Origin: Acinetobacter sp. CFCC 10889
GTDB taxonomy: Bacteria; Pseudomonadota; Gammaproteobacteria; Pseudomonadales; Moraxellaceae
Reading direction: 5' to 3'
Assembly: GCF_003268395.1 (NCBI RefSeq)
Contig: NZ_LQXQ01000013.1
Coordinates: forward strand, 29,828-93,827
DNA: 64,000 nt
Part shown: piece after piece, positions 20,974 to 35,500 of the stretch
Layout: each line of letters begins with the position of its first letter
Position numbering within the stretch: the first letter of the stretch is position 1
Translations under genes and position numbers: made by a program
Notes under the pieces: generated by a model
Told to the model about the DNA's origin: nothing
Seen by the model: the letters and a program-made list of their open reading frames with translations, nothing else
The model's database searches: none

Positions 20974-21379
20974 GGTATACAACTATGTAGGCAACGAATA
21001 TAAGCGCCACATTCTAACATTTTTCTTAGCCTAACGCATACCATTGCAGAAAATTTAGGTCTCTTTTGATAAAGGCAATATCTATCATAAAAAGTTGAGA
21101 TATTAAAATTTCTATAAAAATATTTTTTAATTATATACCAATAGATCATTTTTAATTTTCTGCTAAATATTGATTAGCATATAAAAAAACTGAAACTTCA
21201 TATGCTAATTTTTATAAAATATTTTCCTTTAAAATAAATACAACAATATTTATATTTTAAAACATAATGATACTTTTAAAACTAAGCCATGATTTAAAAA
21301 TTTTTAAAGGCTTATTATATTTATTCATTTTATAAAAAAGCACACTCTGACGAGTATGCTTTTTTATAAATAATAGAGC
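20974..21379. other. AT-rich intergenic region upstream of guaA
   Basis: About 400 bases with no convincing gene. It must contain the guaA promoter; its left end in this description (21334-21366) holds the terminator of the PstS-like gene. The rest is A/T-run-rich DNA. Confidence 0.6.
21334..21366. terminator. Terminator of the PstS-like gene
   Basis: AAAAAAGCA-C-ACTC / GAGT-A-TGCTTTTTT hairpin with a TGAC loop, 14 bases past the stop codon of the minus-strand gene. Runs on both sides allow bidirectional use. Confidence 0.85.
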
Positions 21380-22561
21380 TTAGTTAACGATCTGATTAAT
21401 CGCAGTAGTTACTTTAGTTGTTACTGGTAAAGCACTAAAACCCTTTTTAGCATTTGTAGATAATAAGCTAAATTTAGTAGATGGCGAATTTATCAGTCTT
21501 TTCAGTGCCGCTACTTTTGCAGCATCACCATTGTTATTGGTATAGGTTAATAAATACGAAATTGCTACGATTGGATAACCGCCTGCTGGGTTTGCGTAAG
21601 CTGAAGGATTTACCAAGGTTACAGAAGCAGGAGTACCTGTCAACGTTACCACTTTCGCAGAACCATCTGGATTATTCGTTGCGCCATCAATTGCACCACC
21701 CACAACAATATTTGCATCTGTGACAAATGTCGTTGTCGGTGTTGTTGGTAATAAACTGTTAATTTGAGCGATTTTGGTTCCAGTTGTTGCATACGCATTT
21801 GCAGCTTCAGCATACCCAATCGCACCAGCCGTTGCATTTACAACTGTAATCAAATCTTGGTTACTTTTAATATCTGTACCATCTGCTTTTTTAGTCGTAC
21901 TCGGTGTTGTCACACCTGCGGTATAAACCTCTTTCACCAAGATATTTTTGCTTGGGAATTGAGATAAATTGGTTTGAATCACTTTATTTAAATGGTTGAG
22001 AAAGCTAAATGTCGTACCACTACCTGAAGTACGTCCAACCAATTTGATCGCTAAATTAGGTCCACCTACTTGGTTCCAGTTGGTAATTAAACCTGTAAAA
22101 ATCTTTGCAAGTTGAACAGAAGTTAGATTAATCGTTGCAGTACTTGCTCCAATGTTATAAACCACAGCAACAGAACCTGCAATTGCAGGAACTTGAACGG
22201 GTTTAACATGTGCAGTACCACCTGCTCCTGCTAAAAAGTCAGCATAGTTCTGTTGAGTAAATGGTGAATCTGTACCTGCAAATTGCTTGGTATTTGCAAT
22301 AATTGAGGATTTTCCTGCACCACTTCCTGTTCCAGCATACGTCGCTTGATGAGCTGCATTTGCTGGATCCGCATTATATTGACCAAAAATTGAATCTGCA
22401 ATGGGTGCAGGAGGGGTAGCTGTAGCATTCACATTTCCTGTATAAGCACGTTCAGGAAGACTTGCACCTTCACCATTAAACACAGCAGCTTGAGCAGAAG
22501 CAGATACACCAACTGCAAATGCAATCGCATTTACAGAAGCAAATAATTTATTCATTTTCAT
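21380..22561 (-). CDS. PstS-like phosphate/anion-binding periplasmic protein
   Basis: Preferred ATG at 22561 (GGAG eight bases before it) gives 393 residues starting MKMNKLFASVNAIAFAVGVS, a signal peptide cleaved near ASAQAA. The mature part has PBP-like phosphate-binding landmarks: YAGTGSGAGK, TKQFAGTDSPFTQQNY, VAVVYNIG and LVGRTSGSGTTFSFLNHL. No pstC/A/B permease genes adjoin it, so it may supply a transporter encoded elsewhere or act as a free scavenger, like orphan PstS/DING proteins (inference). Confidence 0.82.
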   Translation of the reverse strand: MKMNKLFASVNAIAFAVGVSASAQAAVFNGEGASLPERAYTGNVNATATPPAPIADSIFGQYNADPANAAHQATYAGTGSGAGKSSIIANTKQFAGTDSPFTQQNYADFLAGAGGTAHVKPVQVPAIAGSVAVVYNIGASTATINLTSVQLAKIFTGLITNWNQVGGPNLAIKLVGRTSGSGTTFSFLNHLNKVIQTNLSQFPSKNILVKEVYTAGVTTPSTTKKADGTDIKSNQDLITVVNATAGAIGYAEAANAYATTGTKIAQINSLLPTTPTTTFVTDANIVVGGAIDGATNNPDGSAKVVTLTGTPASVTLVNPSAYANPAGGYPIVAISYLLTYTNNNGDAAKVAALKRLINSPSTKFSLLSTNAKKGFSALPVTTKVTTAINQIVN

Positions 22562-23013
22562 TACAATTACTCCATTACATGTAGGGATGTTATTTATTGT
22601 GACCATGACGCATTGTTATTAAAAACATGTCATTTCTTAGACTTTTTATTTTGAGTCAGCAGCGATGACATAAACCAAAATAAGGATGAATTATGAATAA
22701 AAAGTTAAAAATCACTTAAGTTATTATATTAATATTCACTAAAATTATTATTTTTACTGTTATAAAACAATAAACTTAAATCCTAAAATCAAGATATTTA
22801 AAATAAAATAAGCATTAACAAACATGTAACTAAAACATTATATTTACATATTTTTACACAAAATAAAAAATAAAATGACTTTAAAAAAACAATTATAAAG
22901 TTATCATTTTTTATGATGAATTTTATAAATTAAAGTATTTTTAATTTATTTTTATTACCCAAAAAAAAGCAGGATTATATGAAATATAATCTGCTTAGAT
23001 TATCTAAAATCAA
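22562..23013. other. Very AT-rich intergenic region
   Basis: Promoter side of the PstS-like gene and tail of the adhesin operon. Apart from the terminator at 22962-22998 I see no gene. TGTCAT/TGACTC pieces near 22660-22680 do not fit a Pho-box spacing. Confidence 0.55.
22962..22998 (-). terminator. Terminator of the haemagglutinin operon
   Basis: AAGCAG-ATTATAT / ATATAAT-CTGCTT stem (one mismatch position) with a GAA loop. On the minus strand it is followed by a run of eight T, 16 bases past the adhesin stop codon. Confidence 0.85.
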
Positions 23014-26000
23014 TCAAAACTTATTTTGATTATTTTTATTACACTGCGATTTACCATGTTCATCTACAGAACAGTCATTTTGTGCTTTGCCACCAAAACC
23101 AACGATCTCAACATTGATCATGGTATCTGCATTATGTGTATTTGATTTATTTCCAAGTGCACTGCTTTGTTGTGCCGCAGCCGCTGCTGCATTACTTGCA
23201 GCAGACAGCGCTCCTGTGTCCACGGTTGCAGCAACAGGTACACCGACACTTTCACCTTGTACTTGGATGTTATCGGCATTAGCAACTTGTTGTGCAGCTA
23301 CATAAATGTTCCCCCCACACGAATCCCTGCATCCCCTGCATCGACCGTACCACGTGGTGCAACCAAGAACGTATCGCCTGCTTCTTCATTTGGTTGTGTT
23401 TGCAATGCTGCGATCCCTGCTCCTGACACCCCACTGATTGGATTCAGCGTACAGTAATGGTCAACATTACAGACATAGTTTGCTTGTGCCAGTTCACTGG
23501 TAGTTTTTGCGCCTTTTCCTGCATTGATGTCTCCATTGGAACTCCAGATCATCATATCACCGCCCTGTAAAGCGAAAATTCGGCTTTGTGCAAGAAGCAC
23601 ACTACGGTCAGAGAAGATATTCACATCGCCTTTACCCGCAGCGATGATACCTGATGCACTTGGTTTATCTGCAGGTGGTGCGGCGATACTACCAACCAAT
23701 AATTCACCGCCCGGTGCAGATATCGTAATATTTCCACCTTGTTGGGTTTGTAAGGTGGTATTACGCATATCTAAATTACCAGTATTCACGGTTTCCGTTG
23801 CACCAGATGCGCCACCAGATAAGTTGTTTTTGGTATAACCTAACTCAGCAGGATATAAGGTATTGATGGCTTCATAACCACGTGCATATTTTTGGAAGTT
23901 ATCACTTTTTGGATCGTTATAGTCTTTGGCGGTGGTGGTCAGTATTTTATTAAAGACTTGATCAACGAAGAGTTGCTTACGCTCCAAACTCAGTTTTTGG
24001 AAATCTGTCCATGCTTGTTCTTTACTCAGTGGTTTTAACACACGGTCTTTAACTAAACCTGTATTGAGCTGCTGACCATTTTCATATTCTTGCATAAACT
24101 TAACTAAGTCTTCACTAAAATTGGGTAGCTCTGTCGTTGTTGCAGTTGGTGCGATATATTTATCGATAAAGGCTTGGGTTTTGATACCAGGTGCAATACC
24201 AAATTTGATGTTCAGATTCGCACCTTCCGTGGATAGGGCATGGTTATCACGGTTGCCTATAGTCAGTATGCCAAAATCGCTATTGCTATTATCACCACCT
24301 ATTTCTTTATTTGCAGAAACAGGATTTGTTAAAGGTCCTATGTCTTGACCAGCGATCACCTCTAAAGTACCGACACCCCCTAATATGATCACAGGCAAAT
24401 TACTACTCGTCCAAGCCAAAGGTGTATTCACTATACTTTGCCCAGCGACGATCCTTGTAGTATCGGATTGATGTAAATTTTGACCATAAAAAACTAAATT
24501 CTGAATATCTTTTCCTGCATAGATCTGCGCAAGCTTAGGAAGCTGTAGTTTTAATCTTTGCGTCCAAGTGCCTGTATTGGCTTTTTCAACACCATTGATG
24601 ATACTGCCATTTAAGCTGTAGATACGTGCAGGCATTTTATCGAGTGCATGTAAAGTCGAACCAGCACTTATGTTTGAACTCGAAGAATTTTCAGGGAATT
24701 TACTAATAGCATCATGATTTCGATTCACTTGTTGCAAAGGTGAAGGTAATACATCATCGCCGATGTTATCTACAACAAAATCACTCATTCGCAATTGATC
24801 ATTTCTATTTAATGAGTCTATAAAACGGATATCTTTTTCTGCAATTAGTTGCAAGTTACCATTTTGTGATGGAAATAGAATACCTCCACTATTCAACTGA
24901 GTACTTCCTGCTAATGCAATAAAATTTAGATTTGCGGGTAAAACATCATCCCCAGCAAATGAAACATAGTTAGTTGTAGTTGCGCCGTAAAATGGAGAAG
25001 TTTTTGATAGCGTGTTAAACTGAATATCGCCAGCAATGGAATTTAAATTGACAGTTGAACGTGTACTGTAGGGTTGAAGATCTATCGTACTAAACCCATT
25101 AAAGAAAGGTTGTGCACTGTCCTGATTACCAAAACCAAATAAATATGATGGATTAAATACATGTGCTATATCTATATCTTGTTTAGCAGTGATATTGAGT
25201 TTTGCATCTTGTAAAGCCAACACAGTGGATGCTTTATTATTTCCCGTTAACAGATCACTACTTTTAATTGCACCACCAACATTGATATTTCCTAAGCCTT
25301 TGGAAACAAAATATTGTCCACTTAAAAGATCTCGCCCGACATTGAGATTTAGATCTCCGCCACCCAAAACCGCATAATTTTTACGATCAGGAGCCGTAAA
25401 ATGCCACGTGGTAGGTAGAGAAACTGATAATTCTTGGATATCTCGTCCTGCTGAGATATCTACATCACCACCAACACTCATGATGCCTTGGGCAAAGTTG
25501 GCAAAATTAATTGAACTACTATTGGCGATTTTCACATTTTTATCTGTTTCTTGATATGGATTCCCTGTCTGCATCCATTCCCACCAATGTTGTGCTAATG
25601 ACCGATCCAGTTCGCCAGATACTCGACCATCCTGATCTTTATAATGCTCGTTCCCCATTATATCTTGTCCGACAGCGATATGAATATCTCCAGCAGTTTC
25701 AGGGTTTACAGCACTTGTGACAACAATATTTTGATAATCTATATAATTTGAATTATATGTTCGAATATTTGCAGAATAAGTCTGTGCCACCCCTTGTTTA
25801 GGTTGTCCTGCTGTGTATATGACTCCTGGCGCAACGTCATCATTTAAGTTTAAGTTTTGAGTTGCATTAATGTCGATCTGCCCTGTACCTGTGCGTAGTA
25901 CTGTTGGAGACATAATTTTCCGATCTTTTGCTGCATATTCATACTCAGTATGTCCTTGAAGCTGAACATCACCATCTTTATGTAGTGTTTGTACATTGGT

Positions 26001-29000
26001 TGGTGAGCTTGAATTAAAATCTCGCCCTGCGCTAATACGATATGAACTGCTTGCACCTCCCAACAGATTTGCCGCTTGCATTGGCAAAGGATTATCTGCT
26101 GTGCTTATAGGTGAAGGGGTATTATTCAAATTTGGTTTGATTTCTGACAACTGAGTTGGGGGTGGGGCTAACATCTCCACTTGGATTGGCATAAATGTTG
26201 AGTTGTATAATGTTTTTATTTCATTAATATATTTTTTCCAACTGATTAAATATGCAGGATAATCAGCTAAATCGGTAGGAACTGTGGGTGCGACAATTCC
26301 AGACTCAGCATCAGCTTTACCATTTGGATTATATTGAGATTTAATCTGTACATAAAGTGAGGCTGTAGTGATCGGATCAACTGCCAATACATCTAAATAG
26401 TCTTGGTATACACCATAATATTGCGCTACGACATAAGGATTTTGATCTTTGAAGAGTTCATATGCTTTGTGTAACTCTATTTCATAAGTTCCACCAGCAT
26501 TAATTTTTGCTTGTTCAATATTACTTAGAGTTTTATTGAATTTAATTTTAGCCTCATTAAATGTTGAATTTTTGATATTTGAACGACTTAAATTCTCAAA
26601 CTGGAAAAAACCATCCGAAATACTGGCATTGAGATTGACATCATTTTCTGCATTTAGGTTGAGTGTCGGTGCTTGGTCTTTATAACGATAATCTAGTTTG
26701 GTGACTTCTCCACGATGGCTTTTCCCTGCTGCTAAGTTCCAAGGGGTAGCTACCGTGATATCACCGTAATTGATGTTTTTATCAGGGTTATTTAACTCAA
26801 TCTCAGGACGTACACTCAGGTTTTTAACTCCACTTAAACGTGACTCAAAAGCAAATTTTGGCTTTTGTACAAAGCCCATCAGTGTGCCTGCTTGTGCTTG
26901 GTTTGCATCACCATCCACATAGCCATAAAAACTTTGATGGTCTTTGTTGGCAGCATCAGGAACAAAAGTATATTTAGTTAAGTATTCATCGATTTGTTCA
27001 TCTGTTAATCCTGCATTGCTTCCAACTGTTTCACCTTTTTGGTCAATAAATGTTCCTGCAACCAATTTTCCATGACGGTCATACCAACCTGCTGGGTCAA
27101 TGATGCCATCAAAATGTTTGCTCGCATCTGTATTTTTATCCGTAGTACTCCACACCGCATAGGCATTGACAGCGACATCACGTGCGCCTTTGATCTGTGC
27201 TTTCGGTGCAATGTTGACTGCAATATCACCATTGCTCAGTAGTGGCGCACGAATATTGACTGTGCCATCTGAAAGTCCTCGATCAGTTCCACCCGATACA
27301 TCTATAACGGCATTTTGTCCAATCTGAATCCGTCCAGAATCTGCCGCATCGACATTCTGATAACCATAGTCTTTATTTAGAGTGCCATTAGGTTTGCCAA
27401 TGGTATTTAAGTTGACTGTACCACCACGTTTTTGTTTGTCTGTCGTAGAAACTAAAAGTTGACCATTGACATTGATAGCACTTTTAGCACTTAGCGTAAT
27501 GGTTCCGCCTGCTTGTCCTTGTGTTTTACTGCTGGCATCAATGACGCCGTCAATATTCACATTGCCATGATTTAGTTCCAAACCTTTGGCACTGTTTCCT
27601 TGCCCACCATCTGCTGTGAGTTTAATTTCTTGCGCAACCAATTTCTGATCTTTTGTAAGGTTTAGATTGCCTTGATGTGTGGTGATATCAATTGATCGAT
27701 TTATCCCACTACTTGCCATCTGTTGTGCTAATTGGTTGAGATCTACGGCTTGACCACTGTCAAAGCGCAATGAACTGCCTTTACCTTTTGCAGCATTTCC
27801 TTTTAGTGTTCCCAATAACTGGATCGCTTTGCCTGCAACTGTACTCAGTTGCCCTGCATCTCCGCCATTTTTATGTGCTGAAAAATCCAGTGTTGCACCA
27901 TTTGCAACATTTAAATAGCCTTGATCTGCTTGTAAATTGATTGCACCTGCAGGTGCATAAGCATCGAGATCAAAGAATTTTTTCTCTATACCCGAAACAT
28001 CAAGTACTGCATCTTTATTTAGTTTTAAATCGCCTTTTGTAGCATTCAAATCAATCTGACCACTGTTAGCACGTATTTTTAAGTTACTGTTAATACTGCT
28101 ACCCGTCAGCACAACCTTACCACCCAATGGTTGCAGTGCTTCAACTTCTTTAGTAATCGCACCTTGAGTTTGTAAATTCAATGTCCCAGTTGTTTTTACA
28201 GTATTATCAGCCCCTTGATTTGCGATCAATACTGGTGTTTTCAGTGTAGTATTCGTTTTCCCTAAATCAAACTGACCTCGCCCTACCATATCCATATTTT
28301 CTTTGGCACTTGCATTTACTGTGCTAAAGCCTTTTAAGTTTTTATCGCCTTGTCCAAAGGTGATGTGTCGTGCATTCAGATTTAGACTGTTTTTATTGTC
28401 TGTCGTATTGATTTGATCTAAGCGTGTGCCATTTAAGTTATTTTCTAGTGTTAAATGATCTGCACTGATATTGACCGAACCTTGATCGGCTTTAAAAGTA
28501 CCTGCACTGAGATTCAATGCTTTATTGACTTTTAAGTTGACATTACCTAAGAAGTCCAACGTACTGTAACTGCTGAGAATTAACTGGTTAGATTTTGCAA
28601 ATTGCTCTAAACTTGTTTGACCGATGACCAATCCGTCATAGTCTTTTGCCTTTGATGGATCATTGGTAATTGCCACTTTGCCACTGTTCAATGCAATACT
28701 TTCACCTGCCAATTGCGCTGTAGCATCCATTTTTGAATAGCGTGAGGTATCAATTGTCAGGGACTTCCCACCATGAATACTTGCACCCGCATCAATATTG
28801 AGCTGACCTTGTGCAGTACTTTGCCCAAGTTCATCCTGTGGCAGCGCATGTCTATTGACTGTGGTATAACCTGCATTCGACACACGTAGCATCGAACCAT
28901 CACCACTGATTGCAGCTGTATTTTCTGTCGCTTTTTCACCAAAGATCAGGGGTTTTGCATTACTGGCTGCCAGCTCTCCTTTGGCATTAATCACACTCCC

Positions 29001-32000
29001 CGAATTAATTTGTATTCCCTTTTGCTGCAAAGTTGTGTTTATATCAGGACGGCTCACCAAAATAATTTCTGGTGCTTCTAAGGCTGTATTCTTGTCATTT
29101 TGTACCACGATACTGCTTGCCAAAGTATCAACTTGCGTGCCCTCTTTCACTTGTTTGCGTGTACCGCCAAGCATCAAACTACCCGCATTGAGATCATTAA
29201 GTTCTTTTGTTGTGATTTGTAAATGTTGATCTAGTGCTTTGGTTTTACTATTTCCAACGATCTGTATTGCTTCAGATGCAATATCCACACGTGCTTTAGA
29301 ACCATCTTTGCCCGCAGCCGTATTTAACTTCGCACCTAAATCTAATGACTGAGTCGCAGCAAGCACCAATTGCCCAGCATCACGCATAAGCAAAGGTGAT
29401 GGTGTACCTGCTTGTTTGGCTTGTGCTGCAAAGAACTGGTCTGCATGAGTTGTGATATATTCTGAATACTGCCCCCACACTGGACGAGACTGGATCTCAA
29501 AAGTTGAACTCACAGCATCACGTGCGCCTGTCAGCCCATCAACCCAATACCCTGCCATCACTTGAGTTCCATCTGCTAAAGTGACATTTTGTTTCTTCAC
29601 ACTCCCACGTACAGAATTTGCCACTACACGATATGCACCAGGTAGAGTTGCATACTTTGCAGGTAGTAATGTGTAGTTTCCTGCGGGTAAATCTTTACTT
29701 CCAGTTAAATAAATCTGCTGTCCTGCTTCAATCGCTGCTTGCCCCATTGCAAAGTGTGGATCATAGGCTGCAATGGGTGATTGATAACTCGGAATAATCG
29801 CATACACCCCACGTTCATCAGGATATAAAGGCACATCCGTAGCGATTTTTTTACCTTCAGCATCATTAACATATTTAATATTATTTTGACTGAGTAAATC
29901 ACGTGATCCACCTGTACCAGAAATCCACTCAATCGCTTGTAATTCACCACCGCCTGATAAATCAATTTGTGCACCTTTTTGTAAATTAACAGCTTCGGCA
30001 CTCAATGAGATCTTTTTCTCTGGAGGTAAAGGGAGATTACCTAATTCTACGCTGTTGGCATTTTCAACTACAGTAGCATACTGCCATGTACGACCATCTT
30101 CAGTTTGCCCATATGGGACGATTCGACCTTGATCACCCAAAGATACTGAGCTGATACTATTTGGCAAAATATTCAATTTACTGGTTTTGGTTAATGGTAA
30201 TTGTTGAAACTCTACTTTTATCGCTGCATCATCAGGATTGTTCACCCCAAGTATGAGTTGTCCTGCTGGCGCACGTAACACACCGCCTTGCTCTATATAA
30301 TTGGCATCAATCAACAGTTTTCCACCTGCTGAAAGAGGGAGAGGAACTTTATTGCCATTGCCTTTAATCGTAATCTTGGTATTGATCAATTTGCCCTGTT
30401 CATCAACAGCTTGTTCTGAACTGTCGACATTGGCATTGGCAAGTAGTACAAAACTATTGCCACTTGCTGGATATATTTGTGCAGCTGTAAAATTAAGATT
30501 TGCAGGTGTATACAAACTTCCTGTCAGTGATTTTGCTGCGGTAAATAATGAACCATTTAAACGAATATCCATTTGGCTATTAAAGTTTGCATCTTTAAAT
30601 CGAGCCAAACCTAGATGACCCTCTAAGTCAATATATTTAGCATTGACATTGAATATACTATTTCCTCGTGCTGCAATTGGTTTTACAGCTTCTAGCTGAG
30701 AAGTTTGCGTACCTTTTAAATTAATATAAGCAGCTTTCAAATTAACTTTACTATTTCCTGAGTCATTAAAACCTGTAGATAATTCACTCGGATTTACAAG
30801 CTGATTTTTTATTTTATCTTGGCGAGCAACAGCAATTATTTTTGGTGTATTTAAAACAATACTGCCTTTCACATCGAGATTGACATTGCCATCAAAGTAA
30901 ATAGGCGTATAAATCGGAGCTGAACCCATTTCAAATATTTGATCAAATTTAGGGTCAGCATTGATATTTAAATAATCAATACCTGAATCTTTTAAACGAT
31001 CTGCTGCAAAATATAAAGTATTTTCGGGAGCAGTGGGTGTTTGCCCACTTTCACGTATACCTGCGAGTTTTGCAAACTCTCCACTTTGACTCAGAACCAC
31101 GGATTTAGGGCTTTTTGGTTGTGAATATTCATCCAAGCTATTTAGTGCCATAATATTCAATTGACCGCCTTTGGCTTTTTCTCCCCCTGCTTGTGCGATC
31201 AATTTTCCATCAAAATATAAGCCCTTATGTGCTGCAAGCGTAATACTTCCCGCGTCACTCCATACTTCTGTTGGTTGAATATGATTGACACCTTTCGTAT
31301 CTTGTAGCAAGTCATAATGATCATGTGTGCCAGAAACATTGATTTGAGCTGTAGGACTAGCGGCGATATAACCAGAATCGGTAGAGATCACAACATCTCC
31401 ACCTGCTAAAATTTTACCTGTCCGTGGTTGCTTCATTACACCATTGATATTTTGTGGCTTTGCAAGCGGATTTAGGACACTTATTCCTGAAACATCTAAT
31501 AAACTCTCTTTTCCTAACCAAATCGCTTGATCAGGTGCTTGAAAAGAATTTTGAGTATCATCATGACCCAATAATCCACTGTAACCATTTTTTTGGGTAT
31601 CTGATAATAATTTAATAGTTCCACCGGGTGCTTTGATTTTCCCTTCTATCGCAATTTGATCTGTTGACACAAGTTCAATCTGAGCATTTGCATCAGCAAA
31701 AATTTCACTGCCTTTATTTAGCATCACCGCCGAACTGAGCTGCTTTTGTTCAAAGTCATAATATTTTACACGACCATTACCTGCATTTAATAAACCTGCT
31801 ACTAACTTTAAGTTTGTTGGCAGGCGGTGATAATCATCCAGATAGCCCTGTTGTGTAAATGATGGGGAGGATATCTTTGTTCCAGTTTTCGCTTCCAATA
31901 AATTATTTATATTTGGGATATATGTTTTTTGTTTAAGTTGTATTTTAGAGTCCGCACTCAAAGTTGTATCGTAGATCGACTTTAAATTATAAGCACCAAA

Positions 32001-35000
32001 TCCTAAGTTTGAAAAAAACTCAGGTTTTAACCACAGTTTTTCATAATCATGCTGTTTTTCAATACTACTATCAGATTTAGATGTAGGTTCAGTATCACCT
32101 ATTTGAATGCCTAAAGCTTGTAGTGTCAGAGTTCCTCCTCCAGCAAAACCGCTACTACGTATCTCACCATCTAGTCGAATTTTACCTTGAGTAGGGATTT
32201 TATCTGGTTTATTAGGTAAACTACTATTTACTTCTGGTTCTTTAAACCATCCTACATAATTGCTAACTGTAAGATTTCCTGCTCTTCCCTGAACTGTGCC
32301 ATTTTTTATAAGTAATTGATTTTCTGGTGTGACATATCCACCACTTGATACATCTAAAATACTACCTTTTTTTATGTTAATGTCACCCGTAGCATCTACA
32401 ATTTGAGTGGCTCCATCATTAGCACGAACTACAAAACTATTTGCCTTATTTATGAATACTATTGACCCTGCATTCATAAATTGCTTACCGTCTATTTCCT
32501 CAATAGTTTTTCCTTGGTCATTCACCCACTTCCCATGTACATCTAGTTTGGCATTCTCACCAATTTCAATTTCTGTTTTTGATATTTCACTTAAATCCCC
32601 ATCCCTTGATAAAATTGTCGTTCCAAAAGTTGAATCGCTAGCAAATGGTGATGCTTGAATATTAATTTCACCCGCTTGTGCTGTAAGATTGCCATTCACA
32701 TTAACCTGAACTGCATTAAGATCAATTTTGCCACCAGATTGTACTTTGATGTCTGCATCTTTTTTAACAACAATCTTGTTACTCTCCGCACTCAGTTTGA
32801 TATCGGACAGTCCTGAATCATTAAAACTTTTCGCATTTAGTCTCACCCAATAATTTGGATTTAACTCATTTTCAGGTACAAGTTCTGTTGGCACAAACCA
32901 CTTGCCATTAAATACTAGATCTTGTAGATAATTGGTTGTATTTTTATATAAGTTTTTGGTTGGATCAAAATCTGGAATCAAAGTTGTTAGATCATTAACC
33001 TGATCAGGAGTAATAGATAAGCTAGGGAATCTATACTTTGTATCATAATCATTTATAGATAGCTTACCTCCTTTCGGCTGTACTGAGTTTAATACTTGAT
33101 TCAGTCCTGCAAAGGCATGTGCACTAATATTTCCATCCAAAATTGCGGTATTAAAAAAAACTAAATTTAGACTCCCAGCATTTCCACCATGAATATGTGC
33201 AGGTCTATAAGTTGCCACCTGCCCTGAAAGTAAAGGGTTAATGTAGCTTTGTTTTACCCCCCAGCGTTCTTGCTCAGAGAGATGCTGCCCTGCAAAACCT
33301 GTATAGTCAAAATTAGCCTCTGCCTCGCCGATATCGTAAATTTGACCATCTTTTCCTTGTAGTTTAGTGCTTGAAGGTGTATGACCTGCTTTATAGTGTA
33401 AATAACCACCATCAATATTAATCAGTGAATCTTTTTGAGTAATGATTTCATTACCCACTAAGTTAACTATTCCTCCGTTGATTTGTAATTGTTTAATATC
33501 TCTCGGGATTTGTTCTATATAACCTTTGATATTTAATATTGGGCTTCCTTCCCAATCTAGACCATCTGAACGAGTGCCATGTTGAGTACTATCAACAATC
33601 ACATTGGTATTGGTATATAAAAAACTGTCTCTAAGTAAGGGCGAGTCTGCGAGTTCATTTAAACCAATTCGAGGCAGTTTGACCATATAGTCTGCAACGG
33701 AAGCTGAAACATCAGGTAAACCTGCAACATTGATAGTTACTTTCGGCGCTAACCAAATACGTCCAGCGACGTAATCTAAGTTAGGTGTAATATAATATGG
33801 AAATTGAAAGGTAGTATTATCTTTGTTCCATAAATCGTTAGACGTTTTTTTGAAATTTGTATTAATATTCAGTTTAGCACTTGGTGCAAGTACTAAAGCA
33901 TTCGGTTGAAATAACACCGAACCCGCTTTAAAATTTAGCTCAGCTGGTTTTACTGCTTTGGTCGCTTCATCACTGGATGTTGTAGTTTCTTTATTATTTG
34001 AGGGTAATATCGTCGTAATCGAGTCTTTCTCAAAATCTAAACGCCCAGATAACGAAGCATCAAGACTACCAGAAGCATTTTCTTGGGCATAAATATTAAT
34101 ACTACCTGTATGGGTAATTCCTGTGGTTGTTCCTACAATCCCGCCTTGTTGAATATTTTTTCCTAAAAGGGTGATATTGCCTTCGCTATTCTGCACTAAA
34201 CCTGTATTGGTCAGTAATCCAGCATTATCACCAATACGCACATCCATTTCATTATTTTTATTATCATTTCTATCTTGGTTAAAAAGTTCCGTACCTGCTG
34301 CTAAAATCACCTGCCCTCGCGTGGCATTAACTGTGCCATGATTGCTTAGCTTCGGTGCAACCAACATATTAAAACCATTTTCACCTGTGTTGATTGAAGC
34401 ACCTTTGTCAATGGTGATCGCACCTCGAGCACTTAACAGTTTTTTATCTTGCGGAATTGCATTAGGGTCTTCATACGTCGCGCCATTTAACAATATTTTT
34501 GTATTAAGTTTAGGTAAGCCTTCTTTTAAAAAGCGTTGGTTACTTTGATTAATATCGCCATCAAGCAAGTCAAGTGAACTAGCTAAAAAGGAGTGTGTAT
34601 TGATCTTACTGCTTCCACCAAACAAGAAACCATTCTGATTGAGTAAATAGACACTTCCTTCCGCTTTAATCTGACCATAGATCTGACTTGGATTGGCATC
34701 ATAAATACGGTTCAATGCCACCCAGTCATTTGAACCATTGATTTGTTGTCCTGCTTTTTGGTCAAAATGTACAACCGTGTTGCTACCCACATCAAACTTC
34801 TGCCAGCTTAAAATGGCTTTCTTGTCTGTTTGCACAATCTCAACATTGGCTTTACCGTCTTTTACTGCTTGGGTTGGAAGTTTGGCGTTTTGCCACGCAT
34901 TGGGGTCTTTTCCAACATTTTTCGCAATTTCAAGCCCTCCAACCCCCAAGCCATTAGCCACATTATTGGCTGTTTTAATGCTCAACTGACTGGCTGCACT

Positions 35001-35384
35001 TTGTGCTTTCTGAGCAGCTGCGATTGCCTGCAAAGTATGACTCATATCCCCCATCGTTCGTTGGGTGTGCTGTGCAGCTTGTTGTGGATTATTGACTGAA
35101 CCAATGACATTCGGATTTGTCGTTTGGGTGATATTCGGTCTAGTTTGTGGCGGCTGTGCTGACGCTGCACCAGCTTGAGCAAACCAAGCTGCTGAACCAA
35201 ATGTTGGTGCTGCATGTAATAATGTTGTCGTTGGGTATACAACAAACAGACCTAAACTGATATGACTCATGCGAATAAAATAGCGCAGTATCCCCTGTGC
35301 TGATAAACGCTGTGTCAATAATGGTGATATTTTTTGGCTTGTATTTAACGTCAACTCGGTGTGACGTTGCTTTTTAATTTTCAT
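23014..35384 (-). CDS. Giant filamentous haemagglutinin (TpsA, DUF3739 type), frameshifted near its 3' end
   Basis: Secreted two-partner-secretion adhesin of about 4,120 residues. The ATG at 35384 is favoured because GAGGA lies just upstream; an in-frame ATG at 35399 has none. A long ESPR-like signal region precedes the TPS domain (about 145-290) containing AILSWQKFDVGSNTVVHFDQ, the NQNGFLFG motif (NPNG-like) and SFLASSLDLLDGD. A very long beta-helix repeat region follows, with many G-x-LN-type turns. The C-terminal DUF3739-like end is NIQVQGESVGVPVAATVD. The main frame stops at 23298 after AGIRVGG; one extra G in the run at 23311-23316 continues it as NIYVAAQQVANADNIQVQ into the 69-codon frame ending at 23014. 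Last gene of the FhaC-ExbB-ExbD-TonB-porin cluster. Confidence 0.9.
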
Positions 35385-35500
35385 TTTGTCCTCATTCATC
35401 TAATTTTTTGTCTTAGATAGCGAATCAGTGAAAAAGCATTCACTCATACACACGTTATTTCGGTTTTATTGGCTACAAGGTGAAATCATTTTGAAATGTT

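Noticed and set aside
22655..22690. Possible Pho box upstream of the PstS-like gene
   Set aside because: TGTCAT and TGACTC pieces are present but not at the 11-base spacing of PhoB direct repeats.
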